Shown in pieces: positions 1-7,995 of a DNA stretch of 64,000 nt. The stretch is from Zoogloea sp021286885 (GTDB taxonomy: Bacteria; Pseudomonadota; Gammaproteobacteria; Burkholderiales; Rhodocyclaceae): the NCBI RefSeq assembly GCF_041915215.1, contig NZ_JAYSBV010000010.1; one strand, given 5' to 3'. The first letter of the stretch is position 1. The number at the start of each line of letters is the position of its first letter. Position numbers and translations under genes: made by a program. The notes under the pieces are model-generated. The model did not search any database. It was not told the origin of the DNA and worked only from the letters and a program-made list of their open reading frames with translations.

Positions 1-477
1 ATCCAGCTCCAGCCGGTGATAGTCCGGCTCCATCCAGCAGCACAGCTGGTAGAAGGGCTTGTCGTGCTCCTTTTCGCGCAGGTGGGCCAGCTCATGGACC
101 ACGATCATGCGCAGGAAGGCCTCCGGCGCCTGCCGGAACAAGGTCGCCACCCGAATCTCCCGCTTGCTGCGCAGCTTGCCCCCCTGCACCCGAATCGCGT
201 TGGTGTGGGTACCCAGGGCCTGATGCAAGGTCTGCAACTTGCCATCGTAGGCCACCCGGGCAATGGGGTCGGCCTTGCGCATGTATTCGGCTTTTAGCGC
301 ACACACGTAGTCGTACAGGGCGCCGTCGCTACGCACCTGGTGGGCCTCGGGATAGCGGGCCTGCAGGCGCTCATCCAGCCCACCCCGGGCCAGCAACTCG
401 GCCACCTGCCGGATCAGATCGGGGGGATAGCCCAGCAGGAAACGCAGGGTGGCGGGACTTACAGACAATTCAGACAT
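1..477 (-). CDS. YgjP-like (DUF45) zinc metallopeptidase domain protein, C-terminus cut by window edge
   Basis: The reading frame is open from an ATG at 477 to base 1 (159 codons), with no stop inside the window, so the 3' end lies outside. The diagnostic segment is VVHELAHLREKEHDKPFYQL (bases 33-92 on the reverse strand). Its HELAH is a HExxH zinc motif followed by a downstream His, as in the YgjP/DUF45 metallopeptidases, where the family pattern is HELxHxxxxxHxxxFW. Just before the motif, the stretch around RSKREIRVATLFRQAPEAFL matches the family's segment leading into the active site. There is no signal peptide, so it is probably cytoplasmic. The family's substrate is unknown. The start is reasonable but lacks a strong Shine-Dalgarno. 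Family assignment is fairly sure; the function is not. Confidence 0.75.
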   Translation of the reverse strand, partial: MSELSVSPATLRFLLGYPPDLIRQVAELLARGGLDERLQARYPEAHQVRSDGALYDYVCALKAEYMRKADPIARVAYDGKLQTLHQALGTHTNAIRVQGGKLRSKREIRVATLFRQAPEAFLRMIVVHELAHLREKEHDKPFYQLCCWMEPDYHRLELD

Positions 478-681
478 GGGAAAGCAACCAAGGGAATCAA
501 GGAATGGATGGACGGGCGTGCACGATACCCTGCCAAGAACAGGCGTAGGCGCGCTGTCAAGCAACCCTGCCGCCCTGGGCCGATGGAATAGTGGGCCTAT
601 CCCAGCGACACGGATCGGTGTAGCGAAATGGTTAAAAAGCTATAGTTATAAAAACCGTAACGTAGCACCCGGAGACCCCCC

Positions 682-1215
682 ATGCGCCCCGCCCTGTTCA
701 TGGCCGCCCTGAGCCTGCTGTCGGGCCTGGCATCCCAGGCCCAGGCCGCGCCCAACCGGATCGAAACCCCGCTCCGCGAACGCCAGTGCCACAACCCGCC
801 CGAGATCGAAGGCCGCTACTACAATCAGCAGGGGCTGGGTGCCCTGCGCTGCCCGGCACCTCCGGGCTACGAGATTCTGCTGGTTTCGTCCCCCACCCAT
901 CAATGGCTGGACATCAGCGGCCCCACCCATACCTGGAGCAGCGAACGGCTGATCCGTCAGCAAAAGCTCCCCGGCAACACGCCCCGCATGGGCGGCCCGG
1001 TGAGTTGGCTCGCCCAGAGTGCCGACCAATGGCAGGGGCTGGTGTTTCCTCTTTACAGCCAGGACGAGCACTACCGCTACCACGTGAGCTACGTGGCGGT
1101 CAGCTTTAGCGAACAGGGCATCTGCCCGGTGGGCGTATACCGCCTGCGCAACGATGCAGAAAACGCCCTCCGCCAGGGGCAGGCTTGCCTGAGCGAGGAC
1201 ATCGCCCGGCCCTGA
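682..1215 (+). CDS. hypothetical exported protein
   Basis: A 177-residue protein begins with a typical Sec signal peptide (MRPALFMAALSLLSGLASQA, probable cleavage after AQA around residue 22). I do not recognise a family. The mature part has four Cys residues (in RQCHNPP, LRCPAPPGY, GICPVG and GQACL), consistent with two disulfides in the periplasm. The middle is rich in aromatic residues and His. The start is supported by a GGAG element at about 670-673. The gene is isolated: it is divergent from the metallopeptidase at 1-477 and converges on pldA with a 27-base gap. The upstream gap (478-681) ends in an AT-rich stretch at about 630-660 that could hold its promoter. Function unknown. Confidence 0.7.
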   Translation: MRPALFMAALSLLSGLASQAQAAPNRIETPLRERQCHNPPEIEGRYYNQQGLGALRCPAPPGYEILLVSSPTHQWLDISGPTHTWSSERLIRQQKLPGNTPRMGGPVSWLAQSADQWQGLVFPLYSQDEHYRYHVSYVAVSFSEQGICPVGVYRLRNDAENALRQGQACLSEDIARP

Positions 1216-1242
1216 AACCTCCATCCTGGCAAGCCGCTGGGT

Positions 1243-2328
1243 TCAGAACCAATCCACCAGCGAGATTCCGAACCCCAGCGTGGTCTGGCGGTGGTTGTAG
1301 TCGATGAGGCTTTCACCGTAGCCCGAAAACAGCTGCACGTAGGCCCGCAGCCCCCCATGCAGCTGGTAGCTCCAATCCACCTTGGCCGCCGCATGGCTGG
1401 GGGTTCCACGCAGATTCACCCCAAAGCCGTTGCGCCCGGCGCGCCATAAAAACTGCACATCGGCATGGCCCAGGTAATGGGTGATGTCCGGGTTGTCATC
1501 CTTATCGGCGCTTTCGTTCATGCGCTGCCAGCCCCGCAGCAGCACCGCAAAATCCCCTTCGTCGCTCTCCAGCCCCACCTGGCCCATGATCCGGTTCCAG
1601 CTGCGTGAGTACGGATTGGCACGCCCGTTGGACTGATGATTTACGCCCAGACCGGCCATGCGCAGGCGCAGGCCCGTACGGCCCAAGGATGTGTCCAGGG
1701 GCAAAACCAGCATGGCCTCGGGCTCGTAGTCGGTTTCGCGGAAAGGGGCCGAGTTCTTGCGGTCGTACACCTGCCAGCTGGATTGCTGGGTGTAGCCCAA
1801 CCACAGATCGGCCCGCTGCCCGAACCAGTGGTCGGAATAGGCCAGGGTCTTGAAGCTGATCTGGTATTTGGCCTCGGCCGCCTTGAGGCTATCGGGGCTA
1901 GCCACCTGGTTATCCGGGTTGGGGGAGGTAGGCTGGTGGTTGGGCGCGTTGCTCCAGCGCACCGGCAGAATATAGGTGGGGCGATGGGCGTGGATGCGGA
2001 ACAGGCGCCGATCCGCCTCTTCGCCCAGGCCCCAGCGCTCGGTGAGCATCCCATCGGCCGCCGCCCGGTCGGGCTGCAGGGTGGCCGGGCGGCCTGCTTC
2101 CGGGGCCACCGGCGCCGCCGGAGCGGCCCGGAACAGGCGGTCATAGCAGGCCAAACGGGCCTGATCGCCCGCTTCGGCGGCACACGCGGCAGCACCTTCT
2201 GCTGCCCAGGCCGCCGGGCCCAGCAAGCACAGACTCAGCCCTGCGCCCACGCCCAGACTCCGTTTTCGATACCCCATGCGATGCCCCATGCCATATCCCA
2301 TTCCGAATGTTGTAATGGGGCGCATCAT
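1243..2328 (-). CDS. pldA: outer membrane phospholipase A (OMPLA)
   Basis: A 361-residue precursor of outer membrane phospholipase A, a calcium-dependent 12-stranded beta-barrel that hydrolyses acyl chains of phospholipids in a perturbed outer membrane. The active-site block NHQSNGRANPYSRSWNR (about residues 225-241) carries the His-x-Ser and downstream Asn of the family triad. The sequence ends in F, as expected for a barrel recognised by BAM. The N-terminus is an unusual Met/Gly-rich run (several candidate starts) followed by a signal peptide ending in AAWAA and a short Cys-containing linker. The ATG at 2328 overlaps the uvrA stop by four bases (ATGA), so the two are probably translationally coupled. 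Internal Met codons at the third or fourth GMG/RMG repeat are alternative starts that would give a cleaner signal peptide. Confidence 0.9.
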   Translation of the reverse strand: MMRPITTFGMGYGMGHRMGYRKRSLGVGAGLSLCLLGPAAWAAEGAAACAAEAGDQARLACYDRLFRAAPAAPVAPEAGRPATLQPDRAAADGMLTERWGLGEEADRRLFRIHAHRPTYILPVRWSNAPNHQPTSPNPDNQVASPDSLKAAEAKYQISFKTLAYSDHWFGQRADLWLGYTQQSSWQVYDRKNSAPFRETDYEPEAMLVLPLDTSLGRTGLRLRMAGLGVNHQSNGRANPYSRSWNRIMGQVGLESDEGDFAVLLRGWQRMNESADKDDNPDITHYLGHADVQFLWRAGRNGFGVNLRGTPSHAAAKVDWSYQLHGGLRAYVQLFSGYGESLIDYNHRQTTLGFGISLVDWF

Positions 2329-5300
2329 GCCAGATCAGCGCCGCTCACTGCCGCCCGACGCTGGGCCAGAAAGCCCCCCAGAATGCGCCCGGTGTGGGAT
2401 GCGGCCACCTGGATCACGTCTTCCGGTGCGCCGCAAGCCACGATCTCGCCGCCCCGCTCGCCCCCTTCCGGGCCCAGGTCGATGATCCAGTCGGCCTCGG
2501 CCATCAGATCAAGATCGTGCTCGATCACCAGCACCGTATGGCCGGCGTCGGCCAGCCGGTGCAGCACCCGAATCAGGCGCTCCACATCGGCCATGTGCAG
2601 GCCCACCGTGGGCTCATCCAGCACGTACAGGGTGTGGCGCTCGGGGGGCAGCGGACGCCCCGGGGCGGGGGCGGATTCGCCGGCCCGGCCCTTCACCTTG
2701 GCCAGCTCGGCCACCAGCTTGATGCGCTGGGCCTCGCCCCCCGACAGGGTGGGGCTGGGCTGGCCCAGGGTCAGGTAGCCCAGGCCCACGTCCTGCAGCA
2801 AGCGCAGCGGGTGGGCAATGGAAGGATGGGCGGCGAAGAATTCCACCGCATCTTCCACCGCCATCCCCAACACCTCGGCCACGGTCTTGCCCTTCCAGGT
2901 GACGGCCAGGGTTTCCGGGTTGAAGCGGGCGCCGCCGCAGGCCTCGCAGGGCATTTTCACGTCGGGCAGGAAGTTCATCTCCAGGGTGATCTGGCCCTGG
3001 CCCTCGCACACCGGGCAGCGCCCGGCGCCGGTATTGAAGGAGAAGCGGGAAGCCGTCCAGCCGCGCATCTTGGATTCGGTGGTTTCGGCAAACAACTTGC
3101 GGATGGTGTCCCAGAAGCCGATGTAGGTGGCCGGGCAGGAACGGGGCGTCTTGCCGATGGGGGTTTGATCCACCTCCAGCACCCGGCCCACAGCTTCGTG
3201 GCCCACCAGCGCCGCGCAGCCCACCGGGGCACGGGCCACCAGGCTGGCATGGAGCACGTCGCGGGCGAAGGTGGATTTGCCCGAACCAGACACCCCCGTG
3301 ACCACCGTGAGCCGGCCCAGGGGCACCCGGGCCCCCACCTGCTTGAGGTTGTGGAGGACGGCGCCGCGCACCTCCAGGGCCGGATGATCCACCGCCACCC
3401 CGCGCCGGGGCGCCATGGGGTGCTGGAGCGGGTGGGCGAAGCACTGGCCGGTGGTGGAGCCCGGCGTGGCTACCAGCTCGGCCAGGGTGCCCTGGGCGAC
3501 GATCTCGCCGCCCCGCACCCCGGCGCCGGGGCCCAGGTCGATGACATGGTCGGCCCGGCGGATGGTGTCTTCGTCGTGCTCCACCACCAGCAGGGTGTTG
3601 CCGCGCCCGCGCAGCTGCTCCAGGGTATCGAGTAGCAGCTGGTTGTCACGCGGGTGCAGACCGATGGTGGGTTCGTCCAGGATGTAGCACACGCCGGTGA
3701 GGTTGGAGCCCAGCTGGGCCGCCAGCCGGATGCGCTGGGCCTCGCCCCCCGAGAGGGTGGGCGCCGCCCGGTCCAGGGCCAGGTAGTCCAGCCCCACTTG
3801 TTGCAGAAAGTCCAGGCGCCCCCGGATTTCGGCAAGCAGATCCCGGGCGATGTCCACTTCCCGCCCTGCCAGCTGGAGCTGGCCGAAGAAACCGGCCACC
3901 TTGCCCACCGGCAACGAGCACAGTTCATGCAGGCCCAGTTCGCGAAAACGCACCGCCCGGGCCACTGGGTTGAGGCGCGCCCCGTGGCAGGCCGGGCAGG
4001 GTTCGTCGGCCGCCTGCGCCAGCTCGCCCAGATCCAGGGCGTTGGGATCTTCCACCTTGTCGTGGATGTGCAGCCCGGTGCCGTAGCACTCGGGGCACCA
4101 GCCATGCTTGGCGTTGTACGAGAACAGGCGCGGATCGGGCTCGGGGAAGCTGGTGCCGCACTCCGGGCAGGCCCGCAGGGTGGACAAGGTGCGCACGCTG
4201 CCGGCGGCCTCCCCCGAACCCAGAGTCAGCACCCGCAGCACGCCCTTGCCATGCTCCAGGGCCACTTCGAGCAGGCTGCGCAGGGCCGGCTCCTGGCGCG
4301 GGCCCACGCACACCCGGCCCACGGGCAGTTCGATGGTGTGCTCCTTGTAGCGATCCAGGCGCGGCCACTTCTGGGTGGGCAGATATTCCCCATCCACCCG
4401 CAGCTGCGCGTAGCCCTTGCCCCGGGCCCACTTGGCGAGGTCGGTGTACAGGCCCTTGCGGTTGATGACCAGGGGCGCGAGCAGCTCCAGCTCCTGCCCC
4501 TCGCACTCCTGCATGAGCTGGGCGGCGATGGCCTCGAAGCTCTGGGGCGTGACGGGCACATCGCAGTCGGGGCAATACTGGGTGCCCAGCTTCACGTAGA
4601 GCAGGCGCAGGAAGGGTTGAATCTCGGTGAGGGTGCCCACCGTGCTCTTGCGTCCGCCCCGGCTCACCCGCTGCTCGATGGCCACGGTGGGCGGGATACC
4701 GAAAATCGCATCCACATCGGGCCGGGCCGAGGGCTGGGCAAACTGGCGGGCGTAGGCGTTGAGGGATTCCAGATAACGACGCTGGCCCTCGCCAAACACA
4801 ATGTCGAAGGCCAGGGTGGATTTGCCCGAACCCGAAAGGCCGGTGACCACCGTGAGCTTGTCCCGGGGAATCGCCAGACTCACGTTCTTGAGGTTGTGAT
4901 GGCGCGCATGGCGGATGCTGATTTCCGGCGCGGGCAAGGCCCGGTACGCGGGCGTGCCTTCGGCCACCCGGGGCGCTTGGCGGAGCCCCGCCAACTGGGC
5001 CGCGTATTCGGCCAGGGCGCGCCCGGTGTGGGAATCGGGCCGGGCCTCCAGGGCGGCGGGGCTACCTTCGGCCACGATCAGCCCGCCCCCGCGCCCGCCC
5101 TCGGGGCCCAGATCCACCACCCAGTCGGCGGCGGCGATCACGTCCAGATTGTGTTCGATCACCACCAGGCTGTGGCCCGCGTCGAGCAGCTGATCAAAGG
5201 CGGCCAGGAGTCGAGCCACGTCTTCAAAGTGCAGGCCGGTGGTGGGTTCGTCGAACAGGAACAGCAGGCCCGGCGTGGCGCCCGCGCCCTCGGCAGCGGC

Positions 5301-7859
5301 CTTGCGGGCCTTTTTGGCGGCCAGCTGGGCGGCTTCGGCCAGATAACCGGCAAGCTTGAGGCGCTGGGCCTCGCCCCCCGACAAGGTGGGCACCGGCTGG
5401 CCCAGGCGCAGGTATTCCAGGCCCACGTCGGCCAGGGGCGCCAAGGCGGTGCGCACCGCTTTCTGGTCGGCAAAGAAGGCGATGGCTTCAGACACCGTCA
5501 TCTCCAGCACCTCGGCCACACTCTTGCCGCGCCAGGCGAGGGCCAGAATCTCGGGCCGGTAGCGCTTGCCCTCGCAATCCGGGCAACGCAGATACACATC
5601 GGACAGAAACTGCATCTCCACATGCTCGAAGCCCGAGCCGGTGCAGGTGGGGCAACGCCCGTTGCCCGAGTTGAAGCTGAAGGTGCCGGGGGTGTAGCCC
5701 CGTTCCTGGGCCTCGGGCAGGGCGGCAAACAGCTTGCGGATGGCGTCCCAGGCGCCCACATAGCTTACCGGGTTGGAGCGGGCGCTCTTGCCGATGGGGG
5801 ATTGATCCACCATCACCACGCCCTTGAGCTGCGCCACCCCAACGAGGCCGGCATGGGGGCCGGGCGCCTCGGCGGGTTCGCCAAAATGCTTGGCCAGGGC
5901 CGGGTAGAGCACGTCCTGGATCAGGGTGGATTTGCCCGAACCGGATACGCCGGTAATCGCCACCAGATGCCCCAGGGGCAGGTGCAGATCCACCCCCTGC
6001 AGGTTGTGCAGGCGGGCGCCAAGCAGGCTGAGGCGCGGCGCGTCGGCGGCCCCCGGGCGGGGCGTGCGGCGGGCATCCACCCGCTTGCGCCCAGCCAAAT
6101 AGGCGCCGGTGAGGGAGGCGGGATCCTCCGCGATGCGGGCCGGGGGGCCATAGGCGACGATCTCGCCGCCCCGCTCGCCCGGGCCGGGGCCGATATCCAG
6201 CAGCCGGTCGGCGGCCAGCATCAGTTGCGGATCGTGCTCCACCACCACCAGGGAATTACCCGCATCCCGCAGGCGCTCCATCACCCCGAGGATGCGCCCG
6301 ATATCCCGGGGGTGGAGGCCGATGGAGGGCTCATCCAGCACAAACAGGGTATTCACCAGCGAGGTGCCCAGGGCGGTGGTCAGGTTGATGCGCTGGACTT
6401 CGCCCCCCGAGAGGGTGCGGGACTGGCGATCCAGGGTCAGGTAGCCCAGGCCCACGTCCTGCAGGTAACGCAGCCGGGCGCGGATCTCGTCCAGCAGCAG
6501 GCCGGTGGCTTCGTCCAGGGGCGCGGGCAGCTGGAGCCCGGCCACGAAGGGCACGATATCTTCCACCGGCAGGGCCATGAGCCGGTGGATGGGCAGCGCG
6601 CCCCCTTCCGAAGGCAGATGCCACAGCAGCGCCTCGGGCTTGAGCCGGGCGCCGTGGCAGGCGGGGCATTCGGTGTAGCTGCGGTAACGGGACAGCAGCA
6701 CCCGGATGTGCATCTTGTAGGCCTTGGTTTCCAGCCAGTCAAAAAAGTGGCGGATGCCGTACCAGTAGCGCGGCCAGGAGCTGTCCCAACTCTTCCATTT
6801 GGGGTCGCCCTCGAACAACCATTCCCGGTGCTCGGGGGGCAGGTCGCGCACCGGGATATCCATGGCCACGCCGTATTTGGCGGCCATGCGGGTGAGGTCG
6901 TCCTGACACTCCTTGAAGCTGGGGCTCTGCCAGGGCTTGACCGCCCCCTCGGCCAGGCTGAGGGATTCATCCGGCACCACCAGGCCCATGTCCACCCCGA
7001 TCACCCGCCCGAAGCCACGACAGGTATCGCAGGCGCCCAGGGGCGAATTGAACGAGAACAGGCTGGGGGTCGGGTCGGCGTAGGCGATATCGCAGGGGGC
7101 GCAGTGGAGCCCGGCGCTGAACTTCCAGACGGTCTCGGCCCCGCCCTCGCCCAGCGCATGCACCGCCATCTGCCCATGACCGGCACGCAGGGCCAGCTCG
7201 ATGGCCTCGGCCACCCGGGCGGGCTCGGCATTGCTGAGCCGGAAACGATCCTGCACCACCCGCAGCAGGCTGCCTTCCCGCTGCTGGATGCGGGTGTAGC
7301 CCTGCTGGGCGAGGAGGCCGGTGATTTCTTCATCGCTGAAATTGGCCGGCACCTGCACCGGAAAACTCACCACCAGACGCGGGTCGCCGGCCGCCTGGGC
7401 CAGCTCGGCCACCCGGGCCTGGATGCTGGCGGGCGTGTCGCGGCTCACCGGGGCGCCGCACTGGCGGCAGTGGAGCCGGGCGGCCCGGGCGTAGAGCAGC
7501 TTGAAGTGGTCGGCCAGCTCGGTCATGGTGCCCACCGTGGAGCGGGAGGTGCGCACCGGGTTGGTCTGGTCGATGGCAATGGCGGGCGGCACCCCTTCGA
7601 TCCGATCCACCTGGGGCTTGTCCATCCGGTCGAGAAACTGGCGGGCGTAGGGCGAAAACGTCTCCACGTAGCGCCGCTGCCCCTCGGCATACAGGGTGTC
7701 GAACACCAGCGAACTCTTGCCCGAGCCGGACACGCCGGTCACTACCACCAACTCGTTGTGGGGGATGTCGAGGGAGAGGTTTTTCAGGTTGTTCTGGCGG
7801 GCTCCGCGTATGCGGATGGCCGGGGCGTGATCACCCTGGCAGGCGGGATCGGAACACAT
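2325..7859 (-). CDS. uvrA: double-length (tandem) UvrA excinuclease subunit A
   Basis: About 1844 residues, roughly twice the usual UvrA (about 940), because two complete UvrA units are fused head to tail. The first runs to about residue 950 and the second restarts at a repeated Walker A in the context GLSGSGKSTLAFDIVFGEGQ. Four Walker A motifs (GVSGSGKSS, GVSGSGKST, GLSGSGKST, GVSGSGKST) and four signature motifs (LSGGEVQR, LSGGEAQR three times) are visible, plus CxxC zinc modules such as CPTCTGSG/CPDCEGKR and CPVCEGQG/CEACGGAR. UvrA recognises bulky DNA lesions and loads UvrB in nucleotide excision repair. Tandem UvrAs of this size are known in Betaproteobacteria and usually accompany a normal uvrA elsewhere. 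A GTG at 7922 extends the frame, but it lies inside the LexA-type box and upstream of the predicted transcript start, so I chose the ATG at 7859 (MCSDPACQG). Followed by pldA with a four-base overlap. Confidence 0.93.
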   Translation of the reverse strand: MCSDPACQGDHAPAIRIRGARQNNLKNLSLDIPHNELVVVTGVSGSGKSSLVFDTLYAEGQRRYVETFSPYARQFLDRMDKPQVDRIEGVPPAIAIDQTNPVRTSRSTVGTMTELADHFKLLYARAARLHCRQCGAPVSRDTPASIQARVAELAQAAGDPRLVVSFPVQVPANFSDEEITGLLAQQGYTRIQQREGSLLRVVQDRFRLSNAEPARVAEAIELALRAGHGQMAVHALGEGGAETVWKFSAGLHCAPCDIAYADPTPSLFSFNSPLGACDTCRGFGRVIGVDMGLVVPDESLSLAEGAVKPWQSPSFKECQDDLTRMAAKYGVAMDIPVRDLPPEHREWLFEGDPKWKSWDSSWPRYWYGIRHFFDWLETKAYKMHIRVLLSRYRSYTECPACHGARLKPEALLWHLPSEGGALPIHRLMALPVEDIVPFVAGLQLPAPLDEATGLLLDEIRARLRYLQDVGLGYLTLDRQSRTLSGGEVQRINLTTALGTSLVNTLFVLDEPSIGLHPRDIGRILGVMERLRDAGNSLVVVEHDPQLMLAADRLLDIGPGPGERGGEIVAYGPPARIAEDPASLTGAYLAGRKRVDARRTPRPGAADAPRLSLLGARLHNLQGVDLHLPLGHLVAITGVSGSGKSTLIQDVLYPALAKHFGEPAEAPGPHAGLVGVAQLKGVVMVDQSPIGKSARSNPVSYVGAWDAIRKLFAALPEAQERGYTPGTFSFNSGNGRCPTCTGSGFEHVEMQFLSDVYLRCPDCEGKRYRPEILALAWRGKSVAEVLEMTVSEAIAFFADQKAVRTALAPLADVGLEYLRLGQPVPTLSGGEAQRLKLAGYLAEAAQLAAKKARKAAAEGAGATPGLLFLFDEPTTGLHFEDVARLLAAFDQLLDAGHSLVVIEHNLDVIAAADWVVDLGPEGGRGGGLIVAEGSPAALEARPDSHTGRALAEYAAQLAGLRQAPRVAEGTPAYRALPAPEISIRHARHHNLKNVSLAIPRDKLTVVTGLSGSGKSTLAFDIVFGEGQRRYLESLNAYARQFAQPSARPDVDAIFGIPPTVAIEQRVSRGGRKSTVGTLTEIQPFLRLLYVKLGTQYCPDCDVPVTPQSFEAIAAQLMQECEGQELELLAPLVINRKGLYTDLAKWARGKGYAQLRVDGEYLPTQKWPRLDRYKEHTIELPVGRVCVGPRQEPALRSLLEVALEHGKGVLRVLTLGSGEAAGSVRTLSTLRACPECGTSFPEPDPRLFSYNAKHGWCPECYGTGLHIHDKVEDPNALDLGELAQAADEPCPACHGARLNPVARAVRFRELGLHELCSLPVGKVAGFFGQLQLAGREVDIARDLLAEIRGRLDFLQQVGLDYLALDRAAPTLSGGEAQRIRLAAQLGSNLTGVCYILDEPTIGLHPRDNQLLLDTLEQLRGRGNTLLVVEHDEDTIRRADHVIDLGPGAGVRGGEIVAQGTLAELVATPGSTTGQCFAHPLQHPMAPRRGVAVDHPALEVRGAVLHNLKQVGARVPLGRLTVVTGVSGSGKSTFARDVLHASLVARAPVGCAALVGHEAVGRVLEVDQTPIGKTPRSCPATYIGFWDTIRKLFAETTESKMRGWTASRFSFNTGAGRCPVCEGQGQITLEMNFLPDVKMPCEACGGARFNPETLAVTWKGKTVAEVLGMAVEDAVEFFAAHPSIAHPLRLLQDVGLGYLTLGQPSPTLSGGEAQRIKLVAELAKVKGRAGESAPAPGRPLPPERHTLYVLDEPTVGLHMADVERLIRVLHRLADAGHTVLVIEHDLDLMAEADWIIDLGPEGGERGGEIVACGAPEDVIQVAASHTGRILGGFLAQRRAAVSGADLA

Positions 7860-7921
7860 GGCGGGACACCGGGCGGGAAGGTTGAAGGGGGTGCGGGCGT
7901 ATCGGAACACCCTGCAAACCA

Positions 7922-7937
7922 CTGGAAGAATGTACAG
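7922..7937. promoter_or_regulatory. LexA-type SOS operator overlapping the uvrA promoter -10
   Basis: CTGGAAGAATGTACAG fits CTG-N10-CAG, the LexA box pattern of Beta- and Gammaproteobacteria; on the reverse strand it reads CTGT...CCAG. It overlaps the -10 of the putative uvrA promoter, where repression would work. One half-site is less perfect than the recA box at 57364. Confidence 0.6.
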
Positions 7938-7956
7938 ACATTCCCCACTCCGTCAA
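7929..7956 (-). promoter_or_regulatory. putative sigma-70 promoter of uvrA-pldA
   Basis: Reverse strand: TTGACG (-35, 7951-7956), a 16-base spacer and TACATT (-10, 7929-7934). Transcription would start near 7921, about 60 bases before the chosen ATG and downstream of the alternative GTG at 7922. Confidence 0.5.
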
Positions 7957-7995
7957 GTTCAACCCTTGGCCCGGCGCCCGGGCCCGGCTCCAGAC

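Noticed and set aside
7860..7922. GTG start at 7922 for uvrA
   Set aside because: It lies inside the LexA-type box and upstream of the expected transcript start; the extra residues are not UvrA-like.
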